DNA from: Pediococcus claussenii ATCC BAA-344
GTDB taxonomy: Bacteria; Bacillota; Bacilli; Lactobacillales; Lactobacillaceae
Direction: 5' to 3'
DNA: 64,000 nucleotides
Assembly (NCBI RefSeq): GCF_000237995.1
Contig: NC_016605.1
Location: 248,001-312,000, forward strand
In this document: piece by piece, positions 27,803-43,276 of the stretch
How the letters are laid out: each line of letters begins with the position of its first letter
Numbering within the stretch: position 1 is the first letter of the stretch
Position numbers and translations under genes: made by a program
The notes under the pieces: generated by a model
What the model saw: only the letters and a program-made list of their open reading frames with translations
Told to the model about the DNA's origin: nothing
Database searches by the model: none

Positions 27803-29872
27803 ATGAACAGGAATGGAAATGGACTTTTTCGAAATAGCCTTTTCTACATTGTGGTTTTTTTGAGCGTAATGGGAATCATCGCCACGGTCGTTGGCAAGGG
27901 TGGTAGTAACCAAACCTCCGCGATTTCGTCGAGTGATTTTGTTTCTCAACTTAAAAAAGACAACGTAAAGAGTTTCGAAATTCAGCCTGCTAATGGTATT
28001 TATAAGGTAACTGGTAAGTACCGTTCAGCACAAAAAGATAATACCTCTTCGGGATTATTCCCGGGAACTGTATCATCAACGAAAGTAACTGGTTTTACAA
28101 CATCAGTTCTTCAAAATGACACGATAGTTGCCCAGATTAACAAGGCAGCTTCCTCTGAGGGTGTCAAGATGACAACCAAACAAGAAGAGTCCAGTGGATT
28201 TTGGGTTCAGTTGTTAGTGACTGGTTTACCGTTACTGATTTTCATTTTCTTCTTCTACATGATGATGGGACAAGCAGGTCAAGGCGGTGGTAATAACCGT
28301 GTGATGAACTTTGGTAAATCTAAAGTTAAACCTGCAGATAAAGCTGCGAATAAAGTTCGTTTCTCAGATGTTGCTGGGGAGGAAGAAGAGAAACAAGAAC
28401 TTGTTGAAGTTGTTGAGTTCTTGAAAGATCCACGTAAGTTTGTTCAATTAGGAGCGCGAATACCGGCGGGTGTCCTTTTAGAGGGACCTCCAGGGACTGG
28501 TAAAACTTTACTAGCCAAGGCTGTTGCTGGTGAAGCTGGAGTACCGTTCTATTCAATTTCTGGTTCAGACTTCGTTGAGATGTTTGTTGGTGTTGGTGCT
28601 AGTCGTGTTCGTGATTTGTTTGAACAGGCTAAGAAGAATTCGCCATCGATTATTTTCATCGATGAAATTGACGCTGTTGGTCGTCAACGTGGTAATGGTG
28701 TTGGCGGTGGACATGATGAACGTGAACAGACATTGAACCAGTTGCTGGTTGAAATGGATGGTTTTACTGGTAATGAAGGTGTCATTGTTATGGCAGCTAC
28801 TAACCGTTCAGATGTGCTTGATCCTGCTTTGCTACGTCCAGGCCGTTTTGATCGTAAGATCTTAGTCGGTCGTCCAGACGTTCGAGGGCGTGAAGCAATT
28901 TTGAAGGTACATGCTAAGAACAAACCGATTGATTCAAGTGTTGATTTGGCTGAAATTGCCAAACAAACTCCTGGTTTTGTTGGTGCTGACTTGGAAAACT
29001 TGTTGAATGAAGCTGCACTTTTAGCAGCTCGTAGAAATAAGAAGAGCATTGATGCTGCTGATTTAGATGAAGCTGAAGATCGCGTAATTGCTGGTCCAGC
29101 TAAGAAGAATGCAGTTGTTAGCAAGCAGGAACGGCAGACCGTGGCATTCCATGAAGCAGGTCATACGATTGTGGGACTTGTGTTAAATGATGCTCGTGTG
29201 GTCCATAAGGTTACAATTGTTCCACGTGGTCGTGCTGGTGGCTATGCTATCATGCTTCCTAGGGAAGATCAGATGTTGATGTCTAAGAAAGACGCTATGG
29301 AGCAGATTGCCGGTTTAATGGGTGGTCGTGCTGCTGAAGAGATCATCTTCAATCAACAGTCTTCCGGAGCTTCAAATGACTTTGAACAAGCAACTCAAAT
29401 TGCACGTTCGATGGTTACTCAATATGGTATGAGTGACAAGATTGGTCAAGTTGAACTTGCTGCACCAGGGCAATCATATTATGGTGAAAACGGACCTGCG
29501 TACTCTGAAAAGACTGCATCGGTAGTTGATGAAGAGATTCGCCGTTTCACTTCTGAAGGTTATGAAGAAGCTAAACGAATCATTAATGAACACCGTGAGC
29601 AGCATAAGATTATTGCAGAAGCGTTATTGAAATATGAAACACTTGACGAAAAACAGATTCTCAGTTTATTTAAGACTGGTAAGATGCCAGAAACAGCTGC
29701 TAACTCTGAATTTCCAAGTGAAAAAGCTGCTACTTTTGAAGAATCTAAGCGTGAATTAGAACGTAAGGAATCTGAACGTCATCAGGAAGCGGAAAAAGAA
29801 ATCAAAACACCAAATGATGCAAATGAGACAACTGTCTTCCATCCACAACATAAGGATGACGATAAAGAATAG
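27803..29872 (+). CDS. ftsH: ATP-dependent zinc metalloprotease FtsH
   Basis: A membrane-bound AAA+ protease for quality control. Two membrane spans (about 11-30 and 137-157) flank an extracytoplasmic domain. Then come Walker A GPPGTGKT near residue 232, Walker [13 protein letters not shown], the SRH region [19 protein letters not shown], and the zinc site HEAGHT near 451. The C-terminal tail is long and charged. AAGGAGG precedes ATG 27803. A promoter TTAGTC-18-TATTAT is possible in the 93-bp gap after hpt. Confidence 0.96.
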   Translation: MNRNGNGLFRNSLFYIVVFLSVMGIIATVVGKGGSNQTSAISSSDFVSQLKKDNVKSFEIQPANGIYKVTGKYRSAQKDNTSSGLFPGTVSSTKVTGFTTSVLQNDTIVAQINKAASSEGVKMTTKQEESSGFWVQLLVTGLPLLIFIFFFYMMMGQAGQGGGNNRVMNFGKSKVKPADKAANKVRFSDVAGEEEEKQELVEVVEFLKDPRKFVQLGARIPAGVLLEGPPGTGKTLLAKAVAGEAGVPFYSISGSDFVEMFVGVGASRVRDLFEQAKKNSPSIIFIDEIDAVGRQRGNGVGGGHDEREQTLNQLLVEMDGFTGNEGVIVMAATNRSDVLDPALLRPGRFDRKILVGRPDVRGREAILKVHAKNKPIDSSVDLAEIAKQTPGFVGADLENLLNEAALLAARRNKKSIDAADLDEAEDRVIAGPAKKNAVVSKQERQTVAFHEAGHTIVGLVLNDARVVHKVTIVPRGRAGGYAIMLPREDQMLMSKKDAMEQIAGLMGGRAAEEIIFNQQSSGASNDFEQATQIARSMVTQYGMSDKIGQVELAAPGQSYYGENGPAYSEKTASVVDEEIRRFTSEGYEEAKRIINEHREQHKIIAEALLKYETLDEKQILSLFKTGKMPETAANSEFPSEKAATFEESKRELERKESERHQEAEKEIKTPNDANETTVFHPQHKDDDKE

Positions 29873-29908
29873 CTAGGTGGGCGATTGTCCATTAAGTTGT
29901 TATAATGG

Positions 29909-29946
29909 AACAACCTGAGAATGATTTTATTCTCAGGTTGTTTTGT
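29909..29946 (+). terminator. terminator of ftsH
   Basis: AACAACCTGAGAAT and ATTCTCAGGTTGTT form a perfect 14-bp stem with a short loop, followed by a T-rich tract. Confidence 0.92.
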
Positions 29947-30087
29947 GTTACTAATGATGAGGATCATTATAAATAGTGATGCACATGTAATTTGAGTAAT
30001 GGAATGTTTGATAATAAGTACTATCATAATTTGGAAATTAACGAGCTTAACTAAGTTATATATTAAAAGAAGAGGAATTTTAAACGG

Positions 30088-30966
30088 ATGAAAGATTATT
30101 TGGTAAAAAGTGTTATTAATGATGGTATGTTTCGAGCATATGCTTTAACAAGCACCAATTTGGTACGGGAGGCACAGAAAAGGCATGATACTTGGAGTGC
30201 GGCAACTGCGGCTTTGGGGCGCTCTTTAACTGCAACTATTATGTTGGCTTCTTCTGTCTTAAAGGGAACTGAAAAGATGACTGTTAAGATTAATGGTGGT
30301 GGCCCAGTTGGGACGATTGTTGTCGATGGTAATGCCAACGGAACGGTTAAGGGTTATTTGCAGAATCCGCATGTTTCATTGCCACTAAAAGACGATCACC
30401 ATATTGATGTTGGACAGGCAGTGGGTAACGAAGGTATCATGGCGGTTACAAAAGAAATGGAATATGGAGATCCTTTCACTGGACAGGTTGGATTAGCCTC
30501 TGGTGAAATCGGTGATGACTTCACTTATTACCTTGCACAATCAGAACAGATTCCTTCGTCTGTTGGGGTTTCGGTTTTTGTTAATCCAGATGAATCAGTG
30601 GATGTTGCTGGTGGATTTTTGATCCAAGTAATGCCGGATGCAACTGATGAGGCAATTGACATATTACAAAAGAATTTGGAAGAATTACCATTAGTTTCGG
30701 AAATGTTGCGAGAAGGTCTAAGTCCTGAACAGATGCTTGAACGCATTTTTAAAAATGATGACATAAAAATCTTAGATCGAATGGACGCTAAGTTTGCGTG
30801 CGATTGTAGCAAAGAAAGATTTACAAAAGCGCTAATTAGCCTTCCAAAAGATGATGTGCAAGACATGATCAATGAGGATCATGGTGCTGAAGCACAGTGC
30901 AGTTTTTGTGGAAATAAGTATCAATTTTCAGAAGAAGATTTAGAAGAGATTATAAAGCAACACTAG
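30088..30966 (+). CDS. hslO: redox-regulated chaperone Hsp33
   Basis: Hsp33 is a holdase activated by oxidation of a zinc-bound cysteine cluster. The switch is intact: Cys238 and Cys240 (CDC) and Cys271 and Cys274 (CSFC) near the C terminus of a 292-residue protein. The N-terminal MKDYLVKSVINDGMFRAYAL is typical. AGAGGAA lies before ATG 30088. It stands between ftsH and dusB as in other lactobacilli, behind the ftsH terminator. Confidence 0.95.
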   Translation: MKDYLVKSVINDGMFRAYALTSTNLVREAQKRHDTWSAATAALGRSLTATIMLASSVLKGTEKMTVKINGGGPVGTIVVDGNANGTVKGYLQNPHVSLPLKDDHHIDVGQAVGNEGIMAVTKEMEYGDPFTGQVGLASGEIGDDFTYYLAQSEQIPSSVGVSVFVNPDESVDVAGGFLIQVMPDATDEAIDILQKNLEELPLVSEMLREGLSPEQMLERIFKNDDIKILDRMDAKFACDCSKERFTKALISLPKDDVQDMINEDHGAEAQCSFCGNKYQFSEEDLEEIIKQH

Positions 30967-30973
30967 TCCGTGG

Positions 30974-31002
30974 TTGAATTAAGTGCTTTGTGATATGATA
31001 AT
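30974..31002 (+). promoter_or_regulatory. promoter of dusB-lysS
   Basis: TTGAAT and GATAAT are separated by exactly 17 bp, and the -10 lies 29 bp before the dusB ATG. Confidence 0.72.
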
Positions 31003-31031
31003 CTGCGTGTATTAATGAATGAGGTGAAAGC

Positions 31032-32015
31032 ATGGAGTGGCAAATTGGTGATGTAACAATTCCTAATCAGATCGTTGTAGCACCTATGGCAGGGGTGACT
31101 AATTCTGCTTTTAGGATGATCTGTAAACGTTTCGGAGCAGGCTTAGTTGTCTGTGAAATGATTTCTGATCGTGGAATTATTTACGGAAATAAAAAAACTT
31201 TGAGCATGATGAACGTTGATGCTCACGAACATCCAATGAGTATTCAAATTTTTGGTGGCACTAAAGAAACTTTGGTTGAAGCTGCCAAATTTGTGGACCA
31301 AAACACCGCCGCTGATATTATAGATATCAACATGGGATGTCCAGTAAATAAAGTGGTAAATACTGAAGCAGGTGCTCGCTGGTTATTGGATCCAAATAAG
31401 GTTTACGAAATGGTTTCGTACGTTACGGATGCGGTTAAAAAGCCTGTTACGGTGAAGATGAGAACTGGTTGGGATTCTGATCATATTTTTGCTGTTGAGA
31501 ATGCGCTAGCTGCCGAACGTGCTGGAGCAGCAGCACTCGCGATGCATGGCCGTACTCGAAAACAAATGTATACAGGACATGCTGATTGGAATATTTTAAA
31601 AGATGTTGCTGGTCAGTTGCATATTCCATTTATGGGAAATGGCGATGTAAAAACTCCAGAGGATGCCAAACGGATGCTAGATGAAGTGGGCGCAGATTCT
31701 GTGATGATGGGCCGTGCTGTTTTGGGGAATCCTTGGGAGTTAGCCAGGGTCAAAGCCTACCTTGAAACAGGTGAGTTGATCGCAGAACCAACACCTTCTG
31801 AAAAGATTAAGATTGCAAAAGAACATTTGCACGGCTTAGTAGAACTTAAGGGTGATAATATTGGTCCACGTGAATTTAGAACCCAGGCAGCATATTACTT
31901 AAAAGGGATTCCACGTTCGGCAAGAACAAAGGTTGCTCTTAATAGTGCAGATACAGAACAAGAAATGATTGAAATTTTTAATCAATTTGAAGATAAAATT
32001 ATGAGTAGGGTTTAA
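31032..32015 (+). CDS. dusB: tRNA-dihydrouridine synthase
   Basis: An FMN-dependent enzyme that reduces uridines in the tRNA D-loop. VVAPMAGVTNSAFR near residue 15, DINMGCPVNKVV (catalytic Cys near 103), KMRTGWD, AMHGRTRKQMYTG and GNGDV are family motifs. Length 327 is normal. The symbol dusB follows the usual Firmicutes naming for the gene beside lysS. It reads into lysS with 21 bp between them. Confidence 0.93.
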   Translation: MEWQIGDVTIPNQIVVAPMAGVTNSAFRMICKRFGAGLVVCEMISDRGIIYGNKKTLSMMNVDAHEHPMSIQIFGGTKETLVEAAKFVDQNTAADIIDINMGCPVNKVVNTEAGARWLLDPNKVYEMVSYVTDAVKKPVTVKMRTGWDSDHIFAVENALAAERAGAAALAMHGRTRKQMYTGHADWNILKDVAGQLHIPFMGNGDVKTPEDAKRMLDEVGADSVMMGRAVLGNPWELARVKAYLETGELIAEPTPSEKIKIAKEHLHGLVELKGDNIGPREFRTQAAYYLKGIPRSARTKVALNSADTEQEMIEIFNQFEDKIMSRV

Positions 32016-32033
32016 GAAAGATAGGAGGACTAA

Positions 32034-33536
<1,503 letters not shown>

Positions 33537-33556
33537 GACTGCTTAAATTAATAATT

Positions 33557-33606
33557 AAATCCCCATAAATATTAGATTGAATCTAGTATTTATGGGGATT
33601 TTTTTA
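33557..33606 (+). terminator. terminator of lysS
   Basis: AATCCCCATAAATA pairs with TATTTATGGGGATT, followed by seven T. Confidence 0.93.
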
Positions 33607-33785
33607 GTTAAAAATATAGTTTTGGGGCAATAAATAAAAATTCATTAAAAAAAATCAATTATTTTTGTGACAAATCACTTTTTTTCTGGTAAAGTATTAT
33701 TTACCGTCGTTAATGAAAGACAAACATAAATCCTATGAATGAAATCATTACGTAACTAAGTTTTGAAATTAATTTAAAAAAAGGG

Positions 33786-33815
33786 TTGACGAATTAGTTT
33801 TTTAGATGGTATTAT
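33786..33815 (+). promoter_or_regulatory. rRNA operon promoter P2
   Basis: TTGACG and TATTAT with 18 bp between. A weaker upstream P1 may use TTGTGA (33665-33670) and TAAAGT (33690-33695). The transcribed spacer downstream (about 33862-33905) is complementary to 35586-35630 after 16S, the usual RNase III processing stem. Confidence 0.75.
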
Positions 33816-33997
33816 ATAAAAGTTGTTTCGCGAGGTAATCCCTTATGAGACAACACAGTAGACCTTTGAAAACTGAACAAAATTTTGACAATCAAATGGT
33901 GTAGGGATTGAGTAACGAAAGTTATTCGATAAAACATTATGCGAACGAAGTCAATTCGCAAAACAAACAATTAATGAGCTTATATAGACTCATCATA

Positions 33998-35583
<1,586 letters not shown>

Positions 35584-35654
35584 ATAATACGGAAACTACA
35601 CCATGTCAAAGTTTTGTTTAGTTTTGAAAGGTCTACTCTCTGAACATGCGTATC

Positions 35655-35728
<74 letters not shown>

Positions 35729-35732
35729 TGAT

Positions 35733-35805
35733 GGGGAATTAGCTCAGCTGGGAGAGCGCCTGCCTTGCACGCAGGAGGTCAGCGGTTCGATCCCGCTATT
35801 CTCCA
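35733..35805 (+). tRNA. tRNA-Ala (TGC)
   Basis: Acceptor GGGGAAT/ATTCTCC, anticodon loop CTTGCAC reading TGC, standard D and T arms; no encoded CCA. It is four bases after tRNA-Ile in the rRNA spacer. Confidence 0.97.
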
Positions 35806-35995
35806 TTGGACAACGTTAGTTGTTCTGATAATTTGTTCTTTGAAAACTGAATAATATCTAAATTTTCTAATATTAATTATGTAAATAATTAAACCGAGAA
35901 AACCACCGCGTAATTTAAAGAGTTATATTAACAAGATTAGTTCAATTAATCGCTAGAATTAAACTCATAAACCACTTTGCCGTCGGCAAAGTATA

Positions 35996-38918
<2,923 letters not shown>

Positions 38919-39010
38919 GTAAGTGGTGGTTTTCGAAGGAAAATTTAAGATATTATTCAGTTTTGAGAGAACAAAGATTTTCTCAAGCGATAACGTAAGT
39001 TAGCGTTGAG

Positions 39011-39127
39011 TGTGGTGACGATGGCAAGAAGGATACACCTGTACCCATGTCGAACACAGAAGTTAAGCTTCTTAGCGCCGAGAGTAGTTGGAGGATCGCC
39101 TCCTGCGAGGGTAGGACGTTGCCATGC
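39011..39127 (+). rRNA. rrf: 5S ribosomal RNA
   Basis: About 117 nt with terminal complementarity (TGTGGTGACGATGGC with GTTGCCATGCA) and the conserved CCCATGTCGAACACAGAAGT segment. It follows 23S by about 90 bp. Confidence 0.96.
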
Positions 39128-39134
39128 ATTTTAT

Positions 39135-39207
39135 TCCGGCATAGCTCAGTTGGTAGAGCACCTGACTGTTAATCAGGTTGTCGACGGTTCGAGCCCGCCT
39201 GCCGGAG
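39135..39207 (+). tRNA. tRNA-Asn (GTT)
   Basis: Acceptor TCCGGCA/TGCCGGA with G discriminator; anticodon loop CTGTTAA reads GTT. It is the last gene of the rRNA transcript, 7 bp after 5S. Confidence 0.96.
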
Positions 39208-39215
39208 TTGATGAA

Positions 39216-39247
39216 TGTTAACTCTGGTTGGAGTTAGCATTTTTTTT
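39216..39247 (+). terminator. rRNA operon terminator
   Basis: TGTTAACTC/GAGTTAGCA stem followed by eight T, between tRNA-Asn and tRNA-Thr. Confidence 0.87.
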
Positions 39248-39249
39248 AT

Positions 39250-39322
39250 GCCAGCTTAGCTCAGTTGGTAGAGCAACGGTATCGTAAGCCGTGGGTCGGG
39301 TGTTCGAGTCGCCTAGCTGGCA
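39250..39322 (+). tRNA. tRNA-Thr (CGT)
   Basis: Acceptor GCCAGCT/AGCTGGC with A discriminator; anticodon loop ATCGTAA reads CGT (ACG codons). It starts only 3 bp after the T-run of the rRNA terminator, so its expression may depend on readthrough. Confidence 0.93.
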
Positions 39323-39330
39323 TAGCAATG

Positions 39331-39358
39331 AAACTTCCTTATTAGGAAGTTTTTTTTA
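39331..39358 (+). terminator. terminator after tRNA-Thr
   Basis: AACTTCC/GGAAGTT stem followed by a run of T. Confidence 0.88.
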
Positions 39359-39419
39359 TTGGATAAACCTTATTTTATTGATGGATCAAATTATTTAAAC
39401 ACTAATACTCAGTAGATAA

Positions 39420-40120
39420 AATTCAGTTTGAAACTCTGTTAAGTCATTTTGAATTGACTATGGAACAGAACATTTTAAAGTATACCAAATGGGACAATTA
39501 CAGTGACACTCTGTTCAAACATTTTGCTACATTTTGTTGATGGAAGTAACACAATACGAGCCACGTTACTTTGGATGGACAAGTAGGAGAAATTTATAAC
39601 TCTAACAGTTATAGCACTTTGATTGGGACAGTGAGGTTTATGGTTTGCAGAATCTAACAAAGGGGATCTTTAGTAAAAAATGGGTGACCAACAGAATTTA
39701 CATTAAATTACACTGTTCAATAGAGGGCAATTAGATGTCTCTTACATTACTCATTATGTGGATAATTCTGTTCCAGAAAATGACGTTTTCAATGTTAGAG
39801 CGTCTAATCCAACTAGAAACGATGATGACAGCTCATAAGTGATCTATTAACTAGAATGTGTCAGGATAGATAGTATGTAGTGTTATTTATGTTGCCTCGT
39901 AATAAATCATTAGGTGGAAATATTGTTATCACGAGGTCAGTTTACGTTAAAGCTACCCAAAAAGTTTAATTGAAAATTACGCAATGCATGTCGGGATGCG
40001 AAGCCAACCATTATTGATTTCGGCGCGCTCAAGATCGTGAAGGCTATGCAGAAAGTAAAATGGCCACAGAATGGTGATTCTAAAGATGACACAAGTGTAC
40101 GTGGAATGTTATTAATTTAA
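39420..40120 (+). pseudogene. decayed LPXTG cell-wall-anchored surface protein gene
   Basis: About 1 kb without a usable ORF, but short open stretches read like an extracellular protein: VTLDGQVGEIYNSNSYSTL (39565-39657) and RGQLDVSYITHYVDNSV (39707-39838, ending NPTRNDDDSS). The end of the region (40046-40120) reads VKWPQNGDSKDDTSVRGMLL then stop. This is a sortase motif LPQTGD changed by two single-base substitutions, with its usual hydrophobic follow-up. Stops and frameshifts separate the pieces. A terminator follows directly, as expected for a former gene end. The identity of the protein beyond a sortase substrate is unknown. Confidence 0.6.
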
Positions 40121-40129
40121 TTGTTAAGG

Positions 40130-40159
40130 AGAGCCAGAATTTAATTTTTGGCTCTTTTT
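40130..40159 (+). terminator. terminator behind the surface-protein remnant
   Basis: AGAGCCA/TGGCTCT stem and TTTT. It lies 10 bp after the remnant's last stop. Confidence 0.82.
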
Positions 40160-40373
40160 GTGGTTAAAAACCGACATTAGGTTATATTAATGATTGCCTT
40201 TATTAAGACTGGACATTTATGAGATTGTATTAACAGTAATAAAGGTAAAAATGTGATTTTCTTAAATAATCGAATTTAATGTATCATAAAACTCAGATTT
40301 CTCTATGCATTTTTTAATGTTTAGAGTATAATTAAATGTGTTGTTTTTTAAGAAGATACAAGGAGGATGAGTT

Positions 40374-41843
40374 GTGAATACTCAAGACAATAAAGATACA
40401 GCTTTCTTTGGACAGCCACGTGGGTTGTCAACGCTATTCTTTACTGAAATGTGGGAACGTTTCAGTTATTACGGAATGCGTGCTATTTTACTATTTTACA
40501 TGTACTATGCCGTGTCGCAAGGTGGGCTTGGATTTGGTAAGGAAACGGCCTTATCAATCATGTCCATATACGGATCAATGGTTTACTTAACTAGTGTTAT
40601 TGGTGGATTTATTAGTGACAGATTGTTAGGTAGTCGTCAAACCGTATTCATTGGCGGTGTTTTGATTATGTTTGGTCACATCGCGTTAGCCTTACCATTT
40701 GGTAAGACGGCTCTCTTTGTATCAATTTTATTGATCGTATTAGGAACAGGATTATTAAAACCTAATGTATCTGAAATGGTTGGTTCATTATATGGTGAAC
40801 AAGATAATCGGCGTGATGCAGGTTTTAGTATTTTCGTTTTTGGTATTAATTTGGGTGCTTTGGTTGCTCCTCCAATCGTTTCGTGGTTTGGAGCTAATAT
40901 CAGTTTTCATGCTGGATTCTCACTCGCTGCAATTGGAATGTTTTTTGGTTTGGTGCAATATTATTTTGGTGGGCGAAAATATTTAAGCAAGGATTCATTA
41001 TACCCAGTTGATCCAATTCAACCGAACGAAGTTAAAAAGTTTAGTTTACGGATTATTCTTGGAATCATTGTTGCTGCACTTGTACTTCTAGTAATGCAGC
41101 TAACCGGTGTACTTAATATTGCTAACTTTATTTTGATATTAAGTATTATTGCAATTGCTACACCAATTATTTACTTCATTATTATGTTTTCAAGTCGTAA
41201 AGTTAATTCAACTGAACGATCACGTTTATGGGCTTACGTACTATTATTCATTGCTGCTACAATTTTTTGGGCAATTGAGGAACAAGGATCTGCTGTTTTG
41301 GCACTGTTTGCCGCTAATCGAACTCAGTTAACATATGGTTGGCTACATATTAACCCAGCCAATTTCCAAATGCTTAATCCTTTGTTCATTATGTTATACA
41401 CACCTATTTTTGCAATTATGTGGACTAAGATGGGATCTAAGCAACCTTCCTCAGCACATAAGTTTACGTATGGTTTAATCTTTACAGGTGTTTCCTATCT
41501 CTTTATCGCACTTCCCGGTATTTTGTTTGGAACAGCTGGCAAAGTTAATCCACTTTGGTTGGTAGGTAGTTGGGCGATTGTTGAAATTGGTGAACTTTTA
41601 ATTTCACCAATTGGTTTATCTGTAACTACTAAACTGGCGCCAAGGGCTTTTGCTTCCCAGATGATGAGTATGTGGTTTTTAGCAGATGCTGCTGGTCAAG
41701 CTATTAACGCGCAGATAGTTCGCTTCTATCCAGGGCATGAGGTTGCATATTTCATGTGGATTGGAATCGTTACAATTATTTTTGCGATTATCCTGTTCTT
41801 ACTATCACCATGGATTAGTAAGAAGATGGAAGGTATTAATTAA
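40374..41843 (+). CDS. dtpT: proton-coupled di/tripeptide transporter, POT family
   Basis: A 489-residue, roughly 14-span membrane protein importing small peptides with protons. The POT signature ExxERFxYYG is present as EMWERFSYYG near residue 24. GGFISDRLLGSR and the FSIFVFGINLGAL stretch follow. GTG 40374 lies behind AGGAGG. A -10 TATAAT at 40327-40332 has only a weak -35. The gene is followed by its own terminator, so it is monocistronic. Peptide uptake suits the amino-acid auxotrophy common in lactobacilli. Confidence 0.93.
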   Translation: MNTQDNKDTAFFGQPRGLSTLFFTEMWERFSYYGMRAILLFYMYYAVSQGGLGFGKETALSIMSIYGSMVYLTSVIGGFISDRLLGSRQTVFIGGVLIMFGHIALALPFGKTALFVSILLIVLGTGLLKPNVSEMVGSLYGEQDNRRDAGFSIFVFGINLGALVAPPIVSWFGANISFHAGFSLAAIGMFFGLVQYYFGGRKYLSKDSLYPVDPIQPNEVKKFSLRIILGIIVAALVLLVMQLTGVLNIANFILILSIIAIATPIIYFIIMFSSRKVNSTERSRLWAYVLLFIAATIFWAIEEQGSAVLALFAANRTQLTYGWLHINPANFQMLNPLFIMLYTPIFAIMWTKMGSKQPSSAHKFTYGLIFTGVSYLFIALPGILFGTAGKVNPLWLVGSWAIVEIGELLISPIGLSVTTKLAPRAFASQMMSMWFLADAAGQAINAQIVRFYPGHEVAYFMWIGIVTIIFAIILFLLSPWISKKMEGIN

Positions 41844-41861
41844 AATTAATTGAATTTTAGT

Positions 41862-41895
41862 GATGAACTGGGCTATGCTTAGTTCATCTTTTTTA
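41862..41895 (+). terminator. terminator of dtpT
   Basis: GATGAACT/AGTTCATC stem followed by six T. It ends 13 bp before the next start codon, so the downstream gene needs readthrough or a promoter I do not see. Confidence 0.83.
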
Positions 41896-41907
41896 TGGAG
41901 AAATAGT

Positions 41908-42726
41908 ATGAAAATTGCGATTACTAGTGATAATCATTTTGATGTTAACAAGCTTGATCCTTCTCAAATGATGTTGGAACAAGCAGGGTATCTAAAAGAG
42001 CAACATATTGATATTTATTTAATTATTGGGGATCTTTTTAATGACTTCACAAAAACGCTTAACTATGTTCATGATTTACAAAATCTGTTAAATAAGACTA
42101 CGACTGTGTATTTTATTGCTGGAAATCACGATATGTTAAACGGAGTTTCTTATGAAGAGCTTGAAAATTTGAAAGATAGTGCGTATTTGCATAATCGGTT
42201 TATAGACGTTCCTGGGACGGATTGGCGGATTGTTGGGAACAATGGGTGGTACGATTATTCATTGGCCTCAAACATGCCGGAAAAGACTGCTGATGACTTT
42301 TTAAAATGGAAGAGATCATTCTGGATTGATGCTAAAATAAAACAACCCATGAACGACATCGAGAGAATGGATATCGTATTACAGCAAACAAAGGAACAAT
42401 TTGAAAAAGCCAAGGATAAAAAAGTCGTTTATATAACACACTTTGTACCTAACGAGCACTTTATTAGGTTTACAGATGATAATCGTTTTTGGAATATGGC
42501 AAATGGGGTTATGGGAAGCAAAAGACTTGGAAATTTGATTGCAGAGTATCAAACGGAATATGTAGGATTTGGCCATATGCATCGGCACTTTAAGGACTTT
42601 AAGTCAGATGGAACATTATTTTTTAATACGGCTGTAGGGTATCATCTTAAGCGAATTAATGAGTGGACTTTTGGTGATTTCATAACTGAATGGAAGAGTC
42701 GTTTAAAAATTTTGGATTTAAAATGA
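41908..42726 (+). CDS. calcineurin-like metallophosphoesterase
   Basis: A 272-residue cytoplasmic phosphoesterase with dinuclear metal motifs in order: ITSDNHFD near residue 6 (D-x-H), LIIGDLFND (GD-x), FIAGNHDML (GNH-D/E), YITHFVPN, and GFGHMHRHF (GH-x-H). ATG 41908 is preceded by TGGAG; the longer form from 41860 starts inside the dtpT terminator. Substrate unknown; the family covers protein, nucleotide and lipid phosphatases. Confidence 0.87.
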   Translation: MKIAITSDNHFDVNKLDPSQMMLEQAGYLKEQHIDIYLIIGDLFNDFTKTLNYVHDLQNLLNKTTTVYFIAGNHDMLNGVSYEELENLKDSAYLHNRFIDVPGTDWRIVGNNGWYDYSLASNMPEKTADDFLKWKRSFWIDAKIKQPMNDIERMDIVLQQTKEQFEKAKDKKVVYITHFVPNEHFIRFTDDNRFWNMANGVMGSKRLGNLIAEYQTEYVGFGHMHRHFKDFKSDGTLFFNTAVGYHLKRINEWTFGDFITEWKSRLKILDLK

Positions 42727-42745
42727 ACTTTTTTGTGTAAAAGTG

Positions 42746-42774
42746 TTGCATTTATTTGTAAAATTCGGTATTAT
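42746..42774 (+). promoter_or_regulatory. promoter of tRNA-Tyr/tRNA-Gln
   Basis: TTGCAT and TATTAT with a 17-bp spacer, about 32 bp before tRNA-Tyr. Confidence 0.78.
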
Positions 42775-42805
42775 ATTTAAGTCGGATAGATATGCGACAT
42801 CTTAT

Positions 42806-42891
42806 GGAAGGGTAGCGAAGTCTGGCTAAACGCGGCGGACTGTAAATCCGCTCCTTCGGGTTCGGTGGTTCGAATCCACTCCCTTCCACCA
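42806..42891 (+). tRNA. tRNA-Tyr (GTA)
   Basis: A class II tRNA of 86 nt with a long variable arm (CTCCTTCGGGTTCGG region), anticodon loop CTGTAAA reading GTA, and an encoded CCA end. Confidence 0.97.
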
Positions 42892-42894
42892 TAT

Positions 42895-42966
42895 TGGGCT
42901 ATAGCCAAGCGGTAAGGCAACAGGTTTTGATCCTGTCATGCGCTGGTTCGATCCCAGCTAGCCCAA
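42895..42966 (+). tRNA. tRNA-Gln (TTG)
   Basis: Acceptor TGGGCTA/TAGCCCA, anticodon loop TTTTGAT reading TTG; no encoded CCA. It is co-transcribed with tRNA-Tyr. A weak AAGCAC/GTGCTT plus T-run terminator follows (42978-43024). Confidence 0.96.
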
Positions 42967-43145
42967 CTCAATAATTCAAGCACGTTTGCTGATGTTCAAG
43001 AACACGGTAATTGTGCTTTTTTTGTATATTTAAAATTCCCAAGATGTTCTAAAAGGATTAAGTATGGTGCAACTACATTAAATGGTCCCCAGTTTTGACT
43101 TCGTGCTAATCATTAGCAATGCAATGAATAGGATTAAATGCCTTG

Positions 43146-43200
43146 TTAGAAAACACCTCCCAAACGATGAATACGGCATTGTTTGGGAGGTGTTTTCTAA
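43146..43200. terminator. bidirectional terminator between tRNA-Gln and the multicopper oxidase
   Basis: A perfect 20-bp inverted repeat (TTAGAAAACACCTCCCAAAC and its complement) around a 15-nt loop, with A/T-rich outer ends that give T-runs on both strands. It suits the convergent genes on each side. The remainder of 42967-43276 holds no gene. Confidence 0.88.
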
Positions 43201-43276
43201 TTCCTATGAGACGTTTTGTTCATAGCGATAAAAGCGTTATATAAGGTTTTACATAAAACGATTTAAGTTGGTTTAA

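Noticed and set aside
28684-29124. 146-codon antisense ORF in ftsH
   Set aside because: Ser/Arg-rich translation typical of an antisense frame of an AAA domain.
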